Source: 66-474 sp035281745
GTDB taxonomy: Bacteria; Pseudomonadota; Gammaproteobacteria; Xanthomonadales; Rhodanobacteraceae
Direction of reading: 5' to 3'
Assembly: GCA_035281745.1 (NCBI GenBank)
Contig: DATEDI010000010.1
Span: forward strand, 1-64,000
Length of the DNA stretch: 64,000 nucleotides
The notes beneath the pieces were generated by a model. The model had not been told where the DNA came from, searched no databases, and worked only from the letters and a program-made list of their open reading frames with translations. This document shows, in pieces, positions 56,120 through 64,000 of this stretch. How positions within the stretch are numbered: position 1 is the stretch's first letter; the number at the start of each line of letters is the position of its first letter. The translations under genes were made by a program, and so were the position numbers.

Positions 56120-58588
56120 TCAGCGTTTGTCCTTCACGTACTGCGTGAACAGTTCATGGATGCGCCGGTATTCGTCGTACCACGCGTCGGCGTGTTCGAA
56201 CGCGTGGCGTTCGGTGGGATACAGCGTCATCCAGAAGTTCTTCTTGTGCAGTTCGATGAAGCGCTGGTACAGCCGGATCGAATCGCCCGGCATCACGTTG
56301 TTGTCGATCAGACCGTGCGAAATCAGCAAAGGATCCTGAAGGTTCTTCGCGTATTCGATGGGCGAGGAGACCTTGTATGCCTCGGGATCGAGTTGCGGCG
56401 TGTTGAGGATGTCAGAGGTGTAGCCGTCGTTGTAGCTGGTCCAGTCCGACGGCGGGCGCAGCGCGGCGCCCGCGGCGAATTCGCCCGGCGCGCGCAGCAA
56501 CGCCATCTCGGTCATGAAGCCACCGTAGGAGCCGCCGTAAATCCCGACGCGCTGGGGATCGACGTGGTGGTGCTTCACCAGCCACGCCTTGCCATCCAGC
56601 AGGTCTTCCAGTTCCGGGTGGCCCATCTTCCGGTAGATCGCATCACGCCAGTCGCGGCCGTAACCCGCCGATCCGCGGTAATCCATGTCCAGTACCACGT
56701 AGCCTTCCTGGGTCAGCAGGTTGTTGAACATCTGTTCGCGGAAGTAGTACGACCAGTTCTTCGAAACGTCCTGCAGGTAACCCGCGCCGTGCACGAAGAA
56801 CACCGCCGGGTGCGCGTGCGAAGTGTCGTAGTTGGAGGGCTTGTAGAACTTGGCCCAGACGCCGAAGCTGCCGTGGCTGCTCGGTACTTTCACGAACTGC
56901 GGCTGCACCCAGGTCGAAGCCAGCGCCTTGTATTCGGGCGTGCGGGTGTCGGTGAGTTCACGCGCGCCCAAACCGTCCGCATTCACCACCGCAAGCTGCG
57001 GCGGGATGTACGCGCTGGAATGCAGCACCGCGAGCTTCGTGCCGTCCGGTGAAAGCTCGAATCCGTCGACGCCCTCGAAGTGCGTCACCTGTTCGAGAGC
57101 GCCGCCCGCGACCGGCGCGCGGTACACGTCATACGCGTATGGCGCCTGCTTGTTCGAGCGCACGTAGAACCATTTGCCGTCGGGCGACAGCACCGGCGTC
57201 GAAACCTCGTACCCCGTGCCGGTCAGTGCGCGCGCCTTGCCGCCCAACGGTTTGACGAACAACTGCGCGTAACCGGAGGCTTCCGATTCGAACCACAGTG
57301 TCCGATTGTCGGACAGCCAACCGAGCCCGTTGAAGCTCCAATTGATCCAGGCCGGATCGGACAGGCGATCCTGCGTCACCAGCTTGTGGGTCGTGAAATC
57401 GACGGAGGTGATCCAGCGGTCCTTGTGATCGTTCGCGACCAGTTCCACCGCAAGCTGGCTGCCATCAGGGCTCCACACGATCGCAGGAAAACCCGACTCG
57501 CCCACCGCGACGAAATTGACCGACACCGGCCGCGTCTTCGGCGCGGCCAGCGCGGCGGCTTCGTTGGCGTGGCCTTCCCGCTTCAACTCGGCGATGCGCT
57601 TGCTGCGCAACTCGTGCAGCGGATCGTCGTGGATGCCGGGCGGATCATCCAGCGACAATGGATACTGCTTGTGCTGCTGCAGGTCCAGCAGCAGCAACGA
57701 TTGCGGCGCTGGATTGTTGTGGCCGACGTAGGTCCGCGCGGGCTCGGTTTCGGGATAGCCGGAGTCGTTGACGTATTGCACCACCACCGGATGCTTGCCA
57801 CGTTGGTAGCTGTCCGGTCGCGTCACCACCAGCATCCAGCGCGCATTCGGCGATAGCGATGTCATCGCCACGTGCACCTTGTCGCCCAGGTAAAACGGCG
57901 CCGACGCGCGCGCGGGATTTTCGGCATCCAGTTTATCGTCGTGTTCGCGCACCGCGTCCTTGTCGGCCTTGTCGGCGCGCAGGGTGGAGAACAGGCTGAG
58001 TTGCAGGCGCTCCATCTGGTCCGGCTTGGCGTCGGCGGGATTGTCTTCGGTCTTCAGCGTCGCCGCCGGCGCGACCACGCCGGTTGCGGCATTCCACACG
58101 TACCAGTTTTCGCCTTGGTTCCAGCTCACGAAATGGCCGTCCGCGGAAATCTGCAAGCCGGATTTGTTGTCGTTGTCGCGGGTGAGCTGGCGCGTGGCAG
58201 CATTCGCGATGTCGCGGACGAACACGTCGTCGTGGCGCAGGAACGCCGCGCGGTGGTGCGCATGATCGAACACCGCCGGACCATCGGCGCGAGCGAGTTC
58301 GGCATCGCTCAATTTGGCAGGCGTACCGCCACTGGCGGCGACGCGATAGAGGTCCCGGATCGATGTGCCTTTGCGCTTCAACTTGAAATAGATGTCGCGG
58401 CCATCGATGCTCCAGTAGGCATCCTCGACCGGCGGGCCGATCCAGTCCGGGTCGGCCATGATCTGTTCGAGGCTGAGCTTCTGGATCGCGCCCGGCGCGG
58501 TCGCGGGCGACGCATCCGGTGGCGAGGCGGCGAGGCTTCCTCCGCTCACCAGAAGGCAGACCAGACCGGCGACGGCGATGCGATTCAT
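56120..58588 (-). CDS. Secreted S9 family peptidase (dipeptidyl-peptidase IV type)
   Basis: An 822-residue serine peptidase from the ATG at 58588 (MNRIAVAGLVCLLVSGGSL) with an N-terminal signal peptide. There is a long beta-propeller domain (about 60-560) with PD40-like repeats. The C-terminal hydrolase domain has the nucleophile GIYGGSYGGF, acid HGLIDNNV and histidine ERHAFEH. Its role is probably periplasmic peptide breakdown for nutrition. It is divergent from the prolyl oligopeptidase gene. Confidence 0.93.
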   Translation of the reverse strand: MNRIAVAGLVCLLVSGGSLAASPPDASPATAPGAIQKLSLEQIMADPDWIGPPVEDAYWSIDGRDIYFKLKRKGTSIRDLYRVAASGGTPAKLSDAELARADGPAVFDHAHHRAAFLRHDDVFVRDIANAATRQLTRDNDNKSGLQISADGHFVSWNQGENWYVWNAATGVVAPAATLKTEDNPADAKPDQMERLQLSLFSTLRADKADKDAVREHDDKLDAENPARASAPFYLGDKVHVAMTSLSPNARWMLVVTRPDSYQRGKHPVVVQYVNDSGYPETEPARTYVGHNNPAPQSLLLLDLQQHKQYPLSLDDPPGIHDDPLHELRSKRIAELKREGHANEAAALAAPKTRPVSVNFVAVGESGFPAIVWSPDGSQLAVELVANDHKDRWITSVDFTTHKLVTQDRLSDPAWINWSFNGLGWLSDNRTLWFESEASGYAQLFVKPLGGKARALTGTGYEVSTPVLSPDGKWFYVRSNKQAPYAYDVYRAPVAGGALEQVTHFEGVDGFELSPDGTKLAVLHSSAYIPPQLAVVNADGLGARELTDTRTPEYKALASTWVQPQFVKVPSSHGSFGVWAKFYKPSNYDTSHAHPAVFFVHGAGYLQDVSKNWSYYFREQMFNNLLTQEGYVVLDMDYRGSAGYGRDWRDAIYRKMGHPELEDLLDGKAWLVKHHHVDPQRVGIYGGSYGGFMTEMALLRAPGEFAAGAALRPPSDWTSYNDGYTSDILNTPQLDPEAYKVSSPIEYAKNLQDPLLISHGLIDNNVMPGDSIRLYQRFIELHKKNFWMTLYPTERHAFEHADAWYDEYRRIHELFTQYVKDKR

Positions 58589-58725
58589 GACATGACCCCA
58601 AGCAAAAGACCGGAGCGTAGCCACACGTTGCGCGGCGGCGCAAGCGCCGGAAGTATCGAGCATGTGCGAAGCGTGCAGCGGGGCGCTAACCTGCGCGGGT
58701 CGCCACCGCATCCGGGAATCCAGCC

Positions 58726-60930
58726 ATGTCCGTCCTTCGCGTGCTTGCCGGTTTCGTCCTGGGCGTTCTTTCCTCGGCGGTGGTGGCGCAAACGGCTCCG
58801 CCGACCTCCAGCGCGGGGCTCGACTACGCGTTGATCGACACCCAGCACGAGTTTCCCGCGATGCCGCCGCCCACCCGCAAACACGATGTCACCGAAACCT
58901 TTTTCGGCACCACCGTGCACGATCCGTACCGCTGGCTGGAAGAAGCCGATGCGCCCGCCGTGAAACAGTGGATCGCGGCGCAGAACGCCCACACCGAAAA
59001 GGTGATGGATGGGTTCACCGATGCCAAGGCCATCGCGAAACGCGTGGGCGAATTGGCGCTCACGTCCACCCAGCAGTTCGATCCGGAAATCGTCGGCGGC
59101 ACTTTGTTCTACATGCGCCAGACGCCGCCGCAACCGCAGGCAGTGCTGGTCGCGCAGGCGTGGCCGAACGGCAAGGCGCGCGTGCTGGTGGATCCGAACG
59201 CCGCGAAGGGCAGCATTGCAGTCACCGGTTACTGGCCCTCGCCCGATGGCAAGTATGTGGCCTACGGCACCGCCGAAGGCGGCAACGAGGAAACCACGAT
59301 CCGCTTCATCGAGGTCGCCACCGGCAAGACCTTGCCGGACGCCTTGCCGCACGCGGGCGACGGCACCACGCCGCAGGCGCTGGTATGGGACGCCGACGAC
59401 AAGGGCGTTACCTACGTGCGTTTGCCTTCCGGGGTGCCGGCCGATCAATCGCAATTCAACGCCGCGCTGTATCACCACGCGCTCGGCGGCGATGCCAAAA
59501 CGGACACGCTGGAATTCGGCAAGGGCTTGTCGAAGGTGGCCGAGTACACGCTGCTCGGTTCGGCCGATGGCCGGCACGCCGCCGCGCTGGTGCACGCGGG
59601 CGACGGCGCGCCCGACGCGGTGTATCTGCGAAGCGGCAGCGGTCCGTGGAAACTGGCGCTCGGCACCGAAACCAACGTGCGCGCAGCGTCGGAGATCAAC
59701 CAAGGCGCGGCGTGGGACGGTGATCGACTGCTGGTGATCGCGTACCAGGATGCACCACGCGGCAAGGTGCTGGCACTGGATGCAAACGGCAAGGCGAAGG
59801 TGCTGGTGCCAGAAGTGCCAGGCAACTGGGCGATGCATTCGGTGGCGCCGGTCAAGGGTGGCTTCCTGATCACCGAAGTACGCGGACCGGACTGGCGGGT
59901 GCAACAGTACGGCGTAAATGGAAAGTTCCTACGCACCGTGCCACTGCCGGCAACCGGCATCGGCATTGGCACCATCGCCAGCAGCGCCGTTTCCGATCGT
60001 GCGCTGATCACCTATTCCGGCTGGACCATTCCCACGCGCTGGGTGGAATACGACGCGGCACGCGGCACCTCGAAGGTTGTCTTCCAGGTGAAGCCCGCGG
60101 CGGATTATTCGAAGGTCGTGACGTACCGGCTCGATGCCACTTCAAAGGATGGCGCAAAGGTTCCGGTCACCGTGATCGCGATGCAAGGTGTGACGCCGAA
60201 TGGTGCGCGCCCGACGATCCTCTACGGTTACGGCGGCTTCGGCATCACCACCGCACCGCGCTTCCTTGGCTCGACGCTGGCGTGGCTGGAGCGCGGCGGC
60301 GTGTACGCGGTGGCGAACATCCGCGGTGGCGGCGAGTTCGGCGAAGGCTGGCACGCAGCCGGCATGTTGTCGAAGAAGCAGAATGTGTTCGATGACTTTT
60401 ATGCCGCCGCACAGGCCCTGGTGCAGCAGCATTGGACCGACACCGCGCACCTCGGAATCATGGGCGGATCGAATGGCGGCCTGCTGATGGGTGCGGCGCT
60501 GACACAACATCCATCCGAATATCGCGCGGTGGTATCGCTGGTCGGCATCTACGACATGCTGCGCGTGGAACTGTGGCCGAACGGCCAATACAATATTTCG
60601 GAATACGGCACGGTCACGAAGAAGGCGGATTTCGATTGGCTGCGTGCCTATTCGCCGCTGCAGAACGTGAAGCCCGGTACCGCGTATCCGGCGGTGCTGC
60701 TGGTCACCGGCGTCAATGATCCGCGGGTCGCGCCGTGGCAGTCGCGGAAGTTCGCGGCGACGTTGCAGGCCGCCAACACATCGAAGAACCCGATCCTGCT
60801 GCTGACACGCATGAACGAGGGCCACGGCGTCACCGCCTCTTTCAGCCAGCGGGTCGGCAACGCCGCGGCTGCGATGTCGTTCTTCGCCGAGGAGCTGCGA
60901 CTGGGCAACGGAGCGGGGTCGGCCCGGTGA
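58726..60930 (+). CDS. Prolyl oligopeptidase family serine peptidase (S9A)
   Basis: A 734-residue secreted peptidase (signal peptide about 1-21, ending SSAVVA). The S9A N-terminal signature is TVHDPYRWLEEADAPAVKQW. The beta-propeller is followed by the catalytic domain with GIMGGSNGGLLMGAAL (Ser), TGVNDPRVAPW (Asp) and NEGHGV (His). Cleaves after proline in short peptides. Its stop overlaps the start of the esterase gene. Confidence 0.95.
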   Translation: MSVLRVLAGFVLGVLSSAVVAQTAPPTSSAGLDYALIDTQHEFPAMPPPTRKHDVTETFFGTTVHDPYRWLEEADAPAVKQWIAAQNAHTEKVMDGFTDAKAIAKRVGELALTSTQQFDPEIVGGTLFYMRQTPPQPQAVLVAQAWPNGKARVLVDPNAAKGSIAVTGYWPSPDGKYVAYGTAEGGNEETTIRFIEVATGKTLPDALPHAGDGTTPQALVWDADDKGVTYVRLPSGVPADQSQFNAALYHHALGGDAKTDTLEFGKGLSKVAEYTLLGSADGRHAAALVHAGDGAPDAVYLRSGSGPWKLALGTETNVRAASEINQGAAWDGDRLLVIAYQDAPRGKVLALDANGKAKVLVPEVPGNWAMHSVAPVKGGFLITEVRGPDWRVQQYGVNGKFLRTVPLPATGIGIGTIASSAVSDRALITYSGWTIPTRWVEYDAARGTSKVVFQVKPAADYSKVVTYRLDATSKDGAKVPVTVIAMQGVTPNGARPTILYGYGGFGITTAPRFLGSTLAWLERGGVYAVANIRGGGEFGEGWHAAGMLSKKQNVFDDFYAAAQALVQQHWTDTAHLGIMGGSNGGLLMGAALTQHPSEYRAVVSLVGIYDMLRVELWPNGQYNISEYGTVTKKADFDWLRAYSPLQNVKPGTAYPAVLLVTGVNDPRVAPWQSRKFAATLQAANTSKNPILLLTRMNEGHGVTASFSQRVGNAAAAMSFFAEELRLGNGAGSAR

Positions 60931-61595
60931 CGCTGGACTGCGTGGAGATCGAAACCGCGGCGAACCCGCGTCACGCGGTGATCTGGCTGCACGGACTGGG
61001 CGCCGACGGCCATGATTTCCAGCCGATCGTGCCGCAACTGGTGCGGCCGGAATGGCCGGCGCTGCGGTTCGTGTTCCCGCACGCGCCGGTGCGCCCGATC
61101 ACGCTCAACAACGGCCTGCCGATGCGCGCGTGGTACGACATCGCGGGATTCGATCTGTCGCAACGGCAGGACGAACCCGGCGTTCGCACGTCGATCCACG
61201 CGGTCGAGGCATTGGTCGCGCGCGAAGTCGAGCGCGGGGTGCCGGTGTCGAACATCGTGCTGATCGGGTTCTCGCAAGGCGGCGCAGTCGCGCTGGCGGC
61301 AGGTCTTCGTCACGCGCAAAGGCTTGCCGGCATCGTCGCGCTGTCCACCTATCTTCCGATTGCCGAGCGCACCGCAGACGAGCGCCATGCGGCGAACGCA
61401 GCGACGCCGATCTTCATGGCGCATGGCGCCTTTGACCCGGTCGTGCCGCAGGTATTGGGCGAACGCTCACGCGACCAGTTGCGCGCGTGGGGATTTGCGG
61501 TCGACTGGCACAGCTATCCGATGGCACACCAGGTCTGCCCGCAGGAAATCGAGGACCTCGCCGCGTTCATGACGACGCAATGGAGTGCGGGCTGA
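60927..61595 (+). CDS. Alpha/beta hydrolase, phospholipase/carboxylesterase family
   Basis: A 222-residue cytoplasmic esterase of the EstB/acyl-protein thioesterase-like family. It starts at a GTG (60927) that overlaps the upstream stop (GTGA). The oxyanion region is IWLHGLGADGHDF, the nucleophile GFSQGG, the acid HGAFDPVVP and the histidine YPMAHQVCP. No other start is plausible within the overlap. Substrates are short acyl esters; the physiological one is unknown. Confidence 0.92.
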   Translation: MTLDCVEIETAANPRHAVIWLHGLGADGHDFQPIVPQLVRPEWPALRFVFPHAPVRPITLNNGLPMRAWYDIAGFDLSQRQDEPGVRTSIHAVEALVAREVERGVPVSNIVLIGFSQGGAVALAAGLRHAQRLAGIVALSTYLPIAERTADERHAANAATPIFMAHGAFDPVVPQVLGERSRDQLRAWGFAVDWHSYPMAHQVCPQEIEDLAAFMTTQWSAG

Positions 61596-61617
61596 GGCTG
61601 CTTTTGCGGAATGAATG

Positions 61618-61802
61618 CGTTCTGGTCTCTCACGTCCTGGAAAGATCATGCTTGCGAATCGATCCAACGATGCAGCGATCAGGGATGATCGCACCAGGAT
61701 CGTCGAAAGTCAGGCCAGCGAAGGCCGCTCTGGACTCCCAAGACTTGGAAACGTCATGCTTGCCAATCGATCCAAAATCGGCGCGATCACGGACGATCGC
61801 AC
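61618..61802 (+). repeat. 108-bp direct repeat over the sensor kinase start region
   Basis: Two 77-bp units, 61618-61694 and 61726-61802, lie exactly 108 bp apart and match at about 60 of 77 positions. Each contains an ATG (61648 and 61756) preceded by TGGAAA, and each ends with the dyad GCGATC-N6-GATCGC (61675-61692 and 61783-61800) with different spacer bases. The frame of the kinase is open through both. Confidence 0.8.
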
Positions 61803-62811
61803 AAATAACGCCCTGCCGGATTTTTGCTCGCTGGCCTCGGTGTTCACGCTGGTCGTGGTGGCGGAACTGGTGGTGGTGATCGACGCGCTGGCGCCCGACG
61901 CGCGCATGGACTGGCGTGGGTTTTCGACGGCAACGGTGTTCGTCGTGTGGCTGGCGTTACTGGCGTCATTGCTGTTGTGCCGCCTGACGCCGCTGCTGCT
62001 GCGTTGGACGCGTGCTGTCGCGTGGCCGCTGGCATGGTGCGCGCTGGTCGCGCTGGTTGCCGCGGCGAGTGCGCTGGTCGCATGGCTGGATCGCGCGCTC
62101 GCTACCCAGCTGACGCCGGCATCGGGCTTGCGTTTCATCATCGGCAACACGGTCCTGGCGGCGTTCCTGGGCGCCGCGTTGCTGCGTTATTTCTATGTGC
62201 TGGCGGCATGGCGCGCACGACTCGCCGCGGTTGCGCGCGCGCAGTTCGATGCACTGCAGGCGCGCATCCGCCCGCACTTCCTGTACAACAGCATGAATAC
62301 GGTCGCGGCGCTGGTGCGTGTCGACCCCGACGCCGCCGAGCGCACCGTCGAAGACTTGTCCGAGTTGTTCCGCGCGTCGCTGGGCGCCTCCGACAAGCCG
62401 AGTACGCTGGGCGCGGAACTCGCGCTCATCGACCGCTATCTCGCCATCGAACAATTGCGCCTCGGCGAACGACTCAAGATACAACGCGAGCTTGCCGATT
62501 TGCCTGCCGATCTGGAAATGCCGGCCTTGTTGCTGCAACCGCTGGTCGAGAACGCGATCTACCACGGCATCCAGCCGCGTCGCGAGGGTGGCACGTTGCG
62601 GATCGCGGGCCACCGCGTCGGCAGCGGCATCGAAATCGAGATCTCGAATCCTTTGCCCGACACCGCGTCCGCGCCGCGCAGCGGGCACGGTCTCGACAAC
62701 GTGCGTCGCCGCATCGCCTTTCATTTCGGAGAACGCGGTGGCGTGCAGGTGCGCAGCGAGGATGGGGTGTTCCGAGTCAACGTGAGATTGCCGGATGCGC
62801 CGTCCGCTTGA
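61756..62811 (+). CDS. LytS/AlgZ-type sensor histidine kinase
   Basis: A 351-residue kinase (if started at 61756; in-frame ATGs at 61648 and 61615 would add 36 or 47 residues encoded by the repeat). About four membrane helices (VFTLVVVAELVVVIDAL, TVFVVWLALLASLLL and onward) are followed by the PF06580-type kinase core with the phospho-accepting His in ARIRPHFLYNSMNTVAALV. The ATP-binding N box is LLLQPLVENAIYHGI and the G box SGHGLDNVRRRI. It is paired with the LytTR regulator 76 bp downstream. Confidence 0.9.
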   Translation: MLANRSKIGAITDDRTNNALPDFCSLASVFTLVVVAELVVVIDALAPDARMDWRGFSTATVFVVWLALLASLLLCRLTPLLLRWTRAVAWPLAWCALVALVAAASALVAWLDRALATQLTPASGLRFIIGNTVLAAFLGAALLRYFYVLAAWRARLAAVARAQFDALQARIRPHFLYNSMNTVAALVRVDPDAAERTVEDLSELFRASLGASDKPSTLGAELALIDRYLAIEQLRLGERLKIQRELADLPADLEMPALLLQPLVENAIYHGIQPRREGGTLRIAGHRVGSGIEIEISNPLPDTASAPRSGHGLDNVRRRIAFHFGERGGVQVRSEDGVFRVNVRLPDAPSA

Positions 62812-62887
62812 ATCGAAACGTAGTCGCCATGCCTGGAAGGGACCTGGAAATGTTCCGCGAATATAGCCTGCAGCCGGTCATCGGATC

Positions 62888-63589
62888 ATGCGGATAGTCA
62901 TCGTCGATGACGAACCCCTTGCGCGCGCGCGCCTGGCTGCGTTGCTGCGCGATTGCGACGGTGCGGAAGTCGTCGCCAGCGTCGGCGATGGCGATGCCGC
63001 GCTGACGGCCTGCGCGCAACTGCGTCCCGACCTGCTGTTGCTGGACATCGCGATGCCGGGACTCGACGGCATCGGGGTGGCGCGCCGGCTCGCGGCGCTG
63101 CCCGATCCGCCGCAACTGGTGTTCTGCACGGCCTATGAGCAGCACGCTTTGCAGGCGTACGAATTGCGCGCGGCCGATTACCTTTTGAAACCGGTGCGCA
63201 GCGAGCGCCTGCGCGAAGCCCTGGCCCGCGCCCAGGCGCTGCGGCGTCGCGCGTCGGCCTCGGCGCCGGCGCTGCTGGCGCAAGTGCATGGTGCCCCGGT
63301 GCGGATTCCGCTGGCGGACGTGTTGTACCTGACTGCCGACGACAAATACGTCACTGTGCATCGCGGTGCCGGCGACGTGTTGATCGAGCAGTCGCTCAAG
63401 GCGATCGAGGAAGCGATGGCCGAACGATTCGTGCGCGTGCACCGCGCCTGCCTGATTCCGGTGGAACGCCTGCTGGGCCTGCGCCGCGAAGCGGATGGCA
63501 ACGTGCGTGCGCTGATCGCGGGCAGCGATGCCACGCCGGAAGTGAGCAGGCGCAATCTCGCGGCGGTGCGCAAGCTCCTGCGCGGTTGA
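62888..63589 (+). CDS. LytTR family response regulator (AlgR-like)
   Basis: A 233-residue two-domain regulator. The receiver domain (1-120) has Asp53 (LLLLDIAMPGLDG) as phosphorylation site, acidic pair VDDEP and Lys in LLKPV. The C-terminal LytTR DNA-binding domain (about 135-230) has DVLYLTADDKYVTVH and FVRVHRACLIPVE. It follows the kinase gene, so the pair forms a two-component system like AlgZ/AlgR or LytS/LytR. Possible targets include repeat copies near its own operon. Confidence 0.93.
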   Translation: MRIVIVDDEPLARARLAALLRDCDGAEVVASVGDGDAALTACAQLRPDLLLLDIAMPGLDGIGVARRLAALPDPPQLVFCTAYEQHALQAYELRAADYLLKPVRSERLREALARAQALRRRASASAPALLAQVHGAPVRIPLADVLYLTADDKYVTVHRGAGDVLIEQSLKAIEEAMAERFVRVHRACLIPVERLLGLRREADGNVRALIAGSDATPEVSRRNLAAVRKLLRG

Positions 63590-63616
63590 GCGCCGTTCCG
63601 GCAGGGGGACGCCAAG

Positions 63617-64000
63617 TCAGGCGATCCAGCCCGCCAGCACAATCAGCGCGACCACGGCAAGCCAGACGATCAACACGCGCAACATCAGGGCACGTGCGTC
63701 CGCGAGTTCGGCGATCGGATCGTGGGTGTCGAGTGTCAAGCCGTCACCCGCCTCGATATCCGCATTGACGCCGGACCGCGCCACCGCGCCAAGGAAGTCC
63801 GGATCGAGTTCCCACATCGAGCGGCTGGGCTGCGCGTGCCATGTGCGCCACGCGCTGATCACCGCATCGAAATTCGAAACCATCGCCATCGCCAGCGTCA
63901 TCAGGTGCGCCGGAATCCAGTCCAGCGCCAGCGCGAAGCGGCGTGCGGCGTGGCGCGTGCGCGGGTCGACCCGCTCGGGGTCGCTGTCGGCCGTGACCCA
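63617..64000 (-). CDS. ampE: AmpE-like membrane protein (partial)
   Basis: C-terminal 127 codons (stop at 63617; the 5' end is beyond the window). The sequence DWIPAHLMTLAMAMVSNFDA and the closing membrane helix LMLRVLIVWLAVVALIVLAGWIA match the regulatory signalling modulator AmpE family, associated with the ampD beta-lactamase induction locus in enterobacteria. ampD itself is not seen. Convergent with the response regulator gene. Confidence 0.8.
   Translation of the reverse strand, partial: WVTADSDPERVDPRTRHAARRFALALDWIPAHLMTLAMAMVSNFDAVISAWRTWHAQPSRSMWELDPDFLGAVARSGVNADIEAGDGLTLDTHDPIAELADARALMLRVLIVWLAVVALIVLAGWIA

Noticed and set aside
61618..61802. The repeat near the sensor kinase as a CRISPR array or IS remnant
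   Set aside because: Only two diverged units, no regular spacers, no cas genes and no terminal inverted repeats or transposase.

Overview
This is a 64-kb stretch of a GC-rich (roughly mid-60s percent) gammaproteobacterial chromosome spanning the replication origin. The order rpmH | dnaA-dnaN-recF-gyrB, followed by a secreted TPR protein, tonB-exbB-exbD-exbD and a divergent-type pdxJ, is characteristic of the Xanthomonadales (Lysobacterales). Together with the secreted S9/M16 peptidases and an AlgZ/AlgR-like LytTR pair, it suggests a relative of Rhodanobacter, Dyella or Xanthomonas. The family and species cannot be fixed from this window alone.

Region 1 (1-10.4 kb, minus strand) is the ATP synthase operon atpI-B-E-F-H-A-G-D (atpD cut by the window edge), preceded by mnmE-yidC-rnpA-rpmH. 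mnmG, rsmG and parAB, which separate these blocks in many gammaproteobacteria, are missing here. Three intercistronic inverted repeats lie in the F1 half of the operon. Region 2 (10.6-20.9 kb, plus strand) is dnaA, an oriC with four near-consensus DnaA boxes, dnaN, recF and gyrB, then the TPR protein and the TonB energy-transduction operon. The change of strand at rpmH/dnaA fits a bidirectional origin.

Region 3 (21-36 kb) is mixed: pdxJ, a phosphopantetheinyl transferase, acs, an M16 protease, then an A+T-rich patch. That patch holds a bacteriocin-like export system of two small double-glycine-leader peptides, a candidate immunity protein, a C39-peptidase ABC transporter and an HlyD adaptor. 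Its candidate promoter contains nested dyads. A radical SAM protein, small membrane proteins and an S9 peptidase follow.

Region 4 (36.5-55.2 kb) is a Wzx/Wzy-type exopolysaccharide locus. It has a WecA/MraY-type initiating transferase, four GT4 glycosyltransferases, a secreted protein, a methyltransferase, a sugar/LPS-type kinase, an asparagine synthase, a polymerase-like membrane protein, a sulfotransferase, a flippase, a Wzc co-polymerase/tyrosine kinase and a Wza exporter. Most genes are translationally coupled by 4-bp overlaps. The sulfotransferase suggests a sulfated polymer.

Region 5 (55.2-64 kb) starts with a MerR-TipAS regulator interrupted by a single in-frame stop codon behind a textbook 19-bp-spacer MerR promoter. 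Two secreted S9 peptidases, an esterase, a LytS-type sensor kinase whose start region is duplicated in frame, its LytTR response regulator and a partial ampE-like gene follow. No tRNA, rRNA, insertion sequence or CRISPR array was seen.
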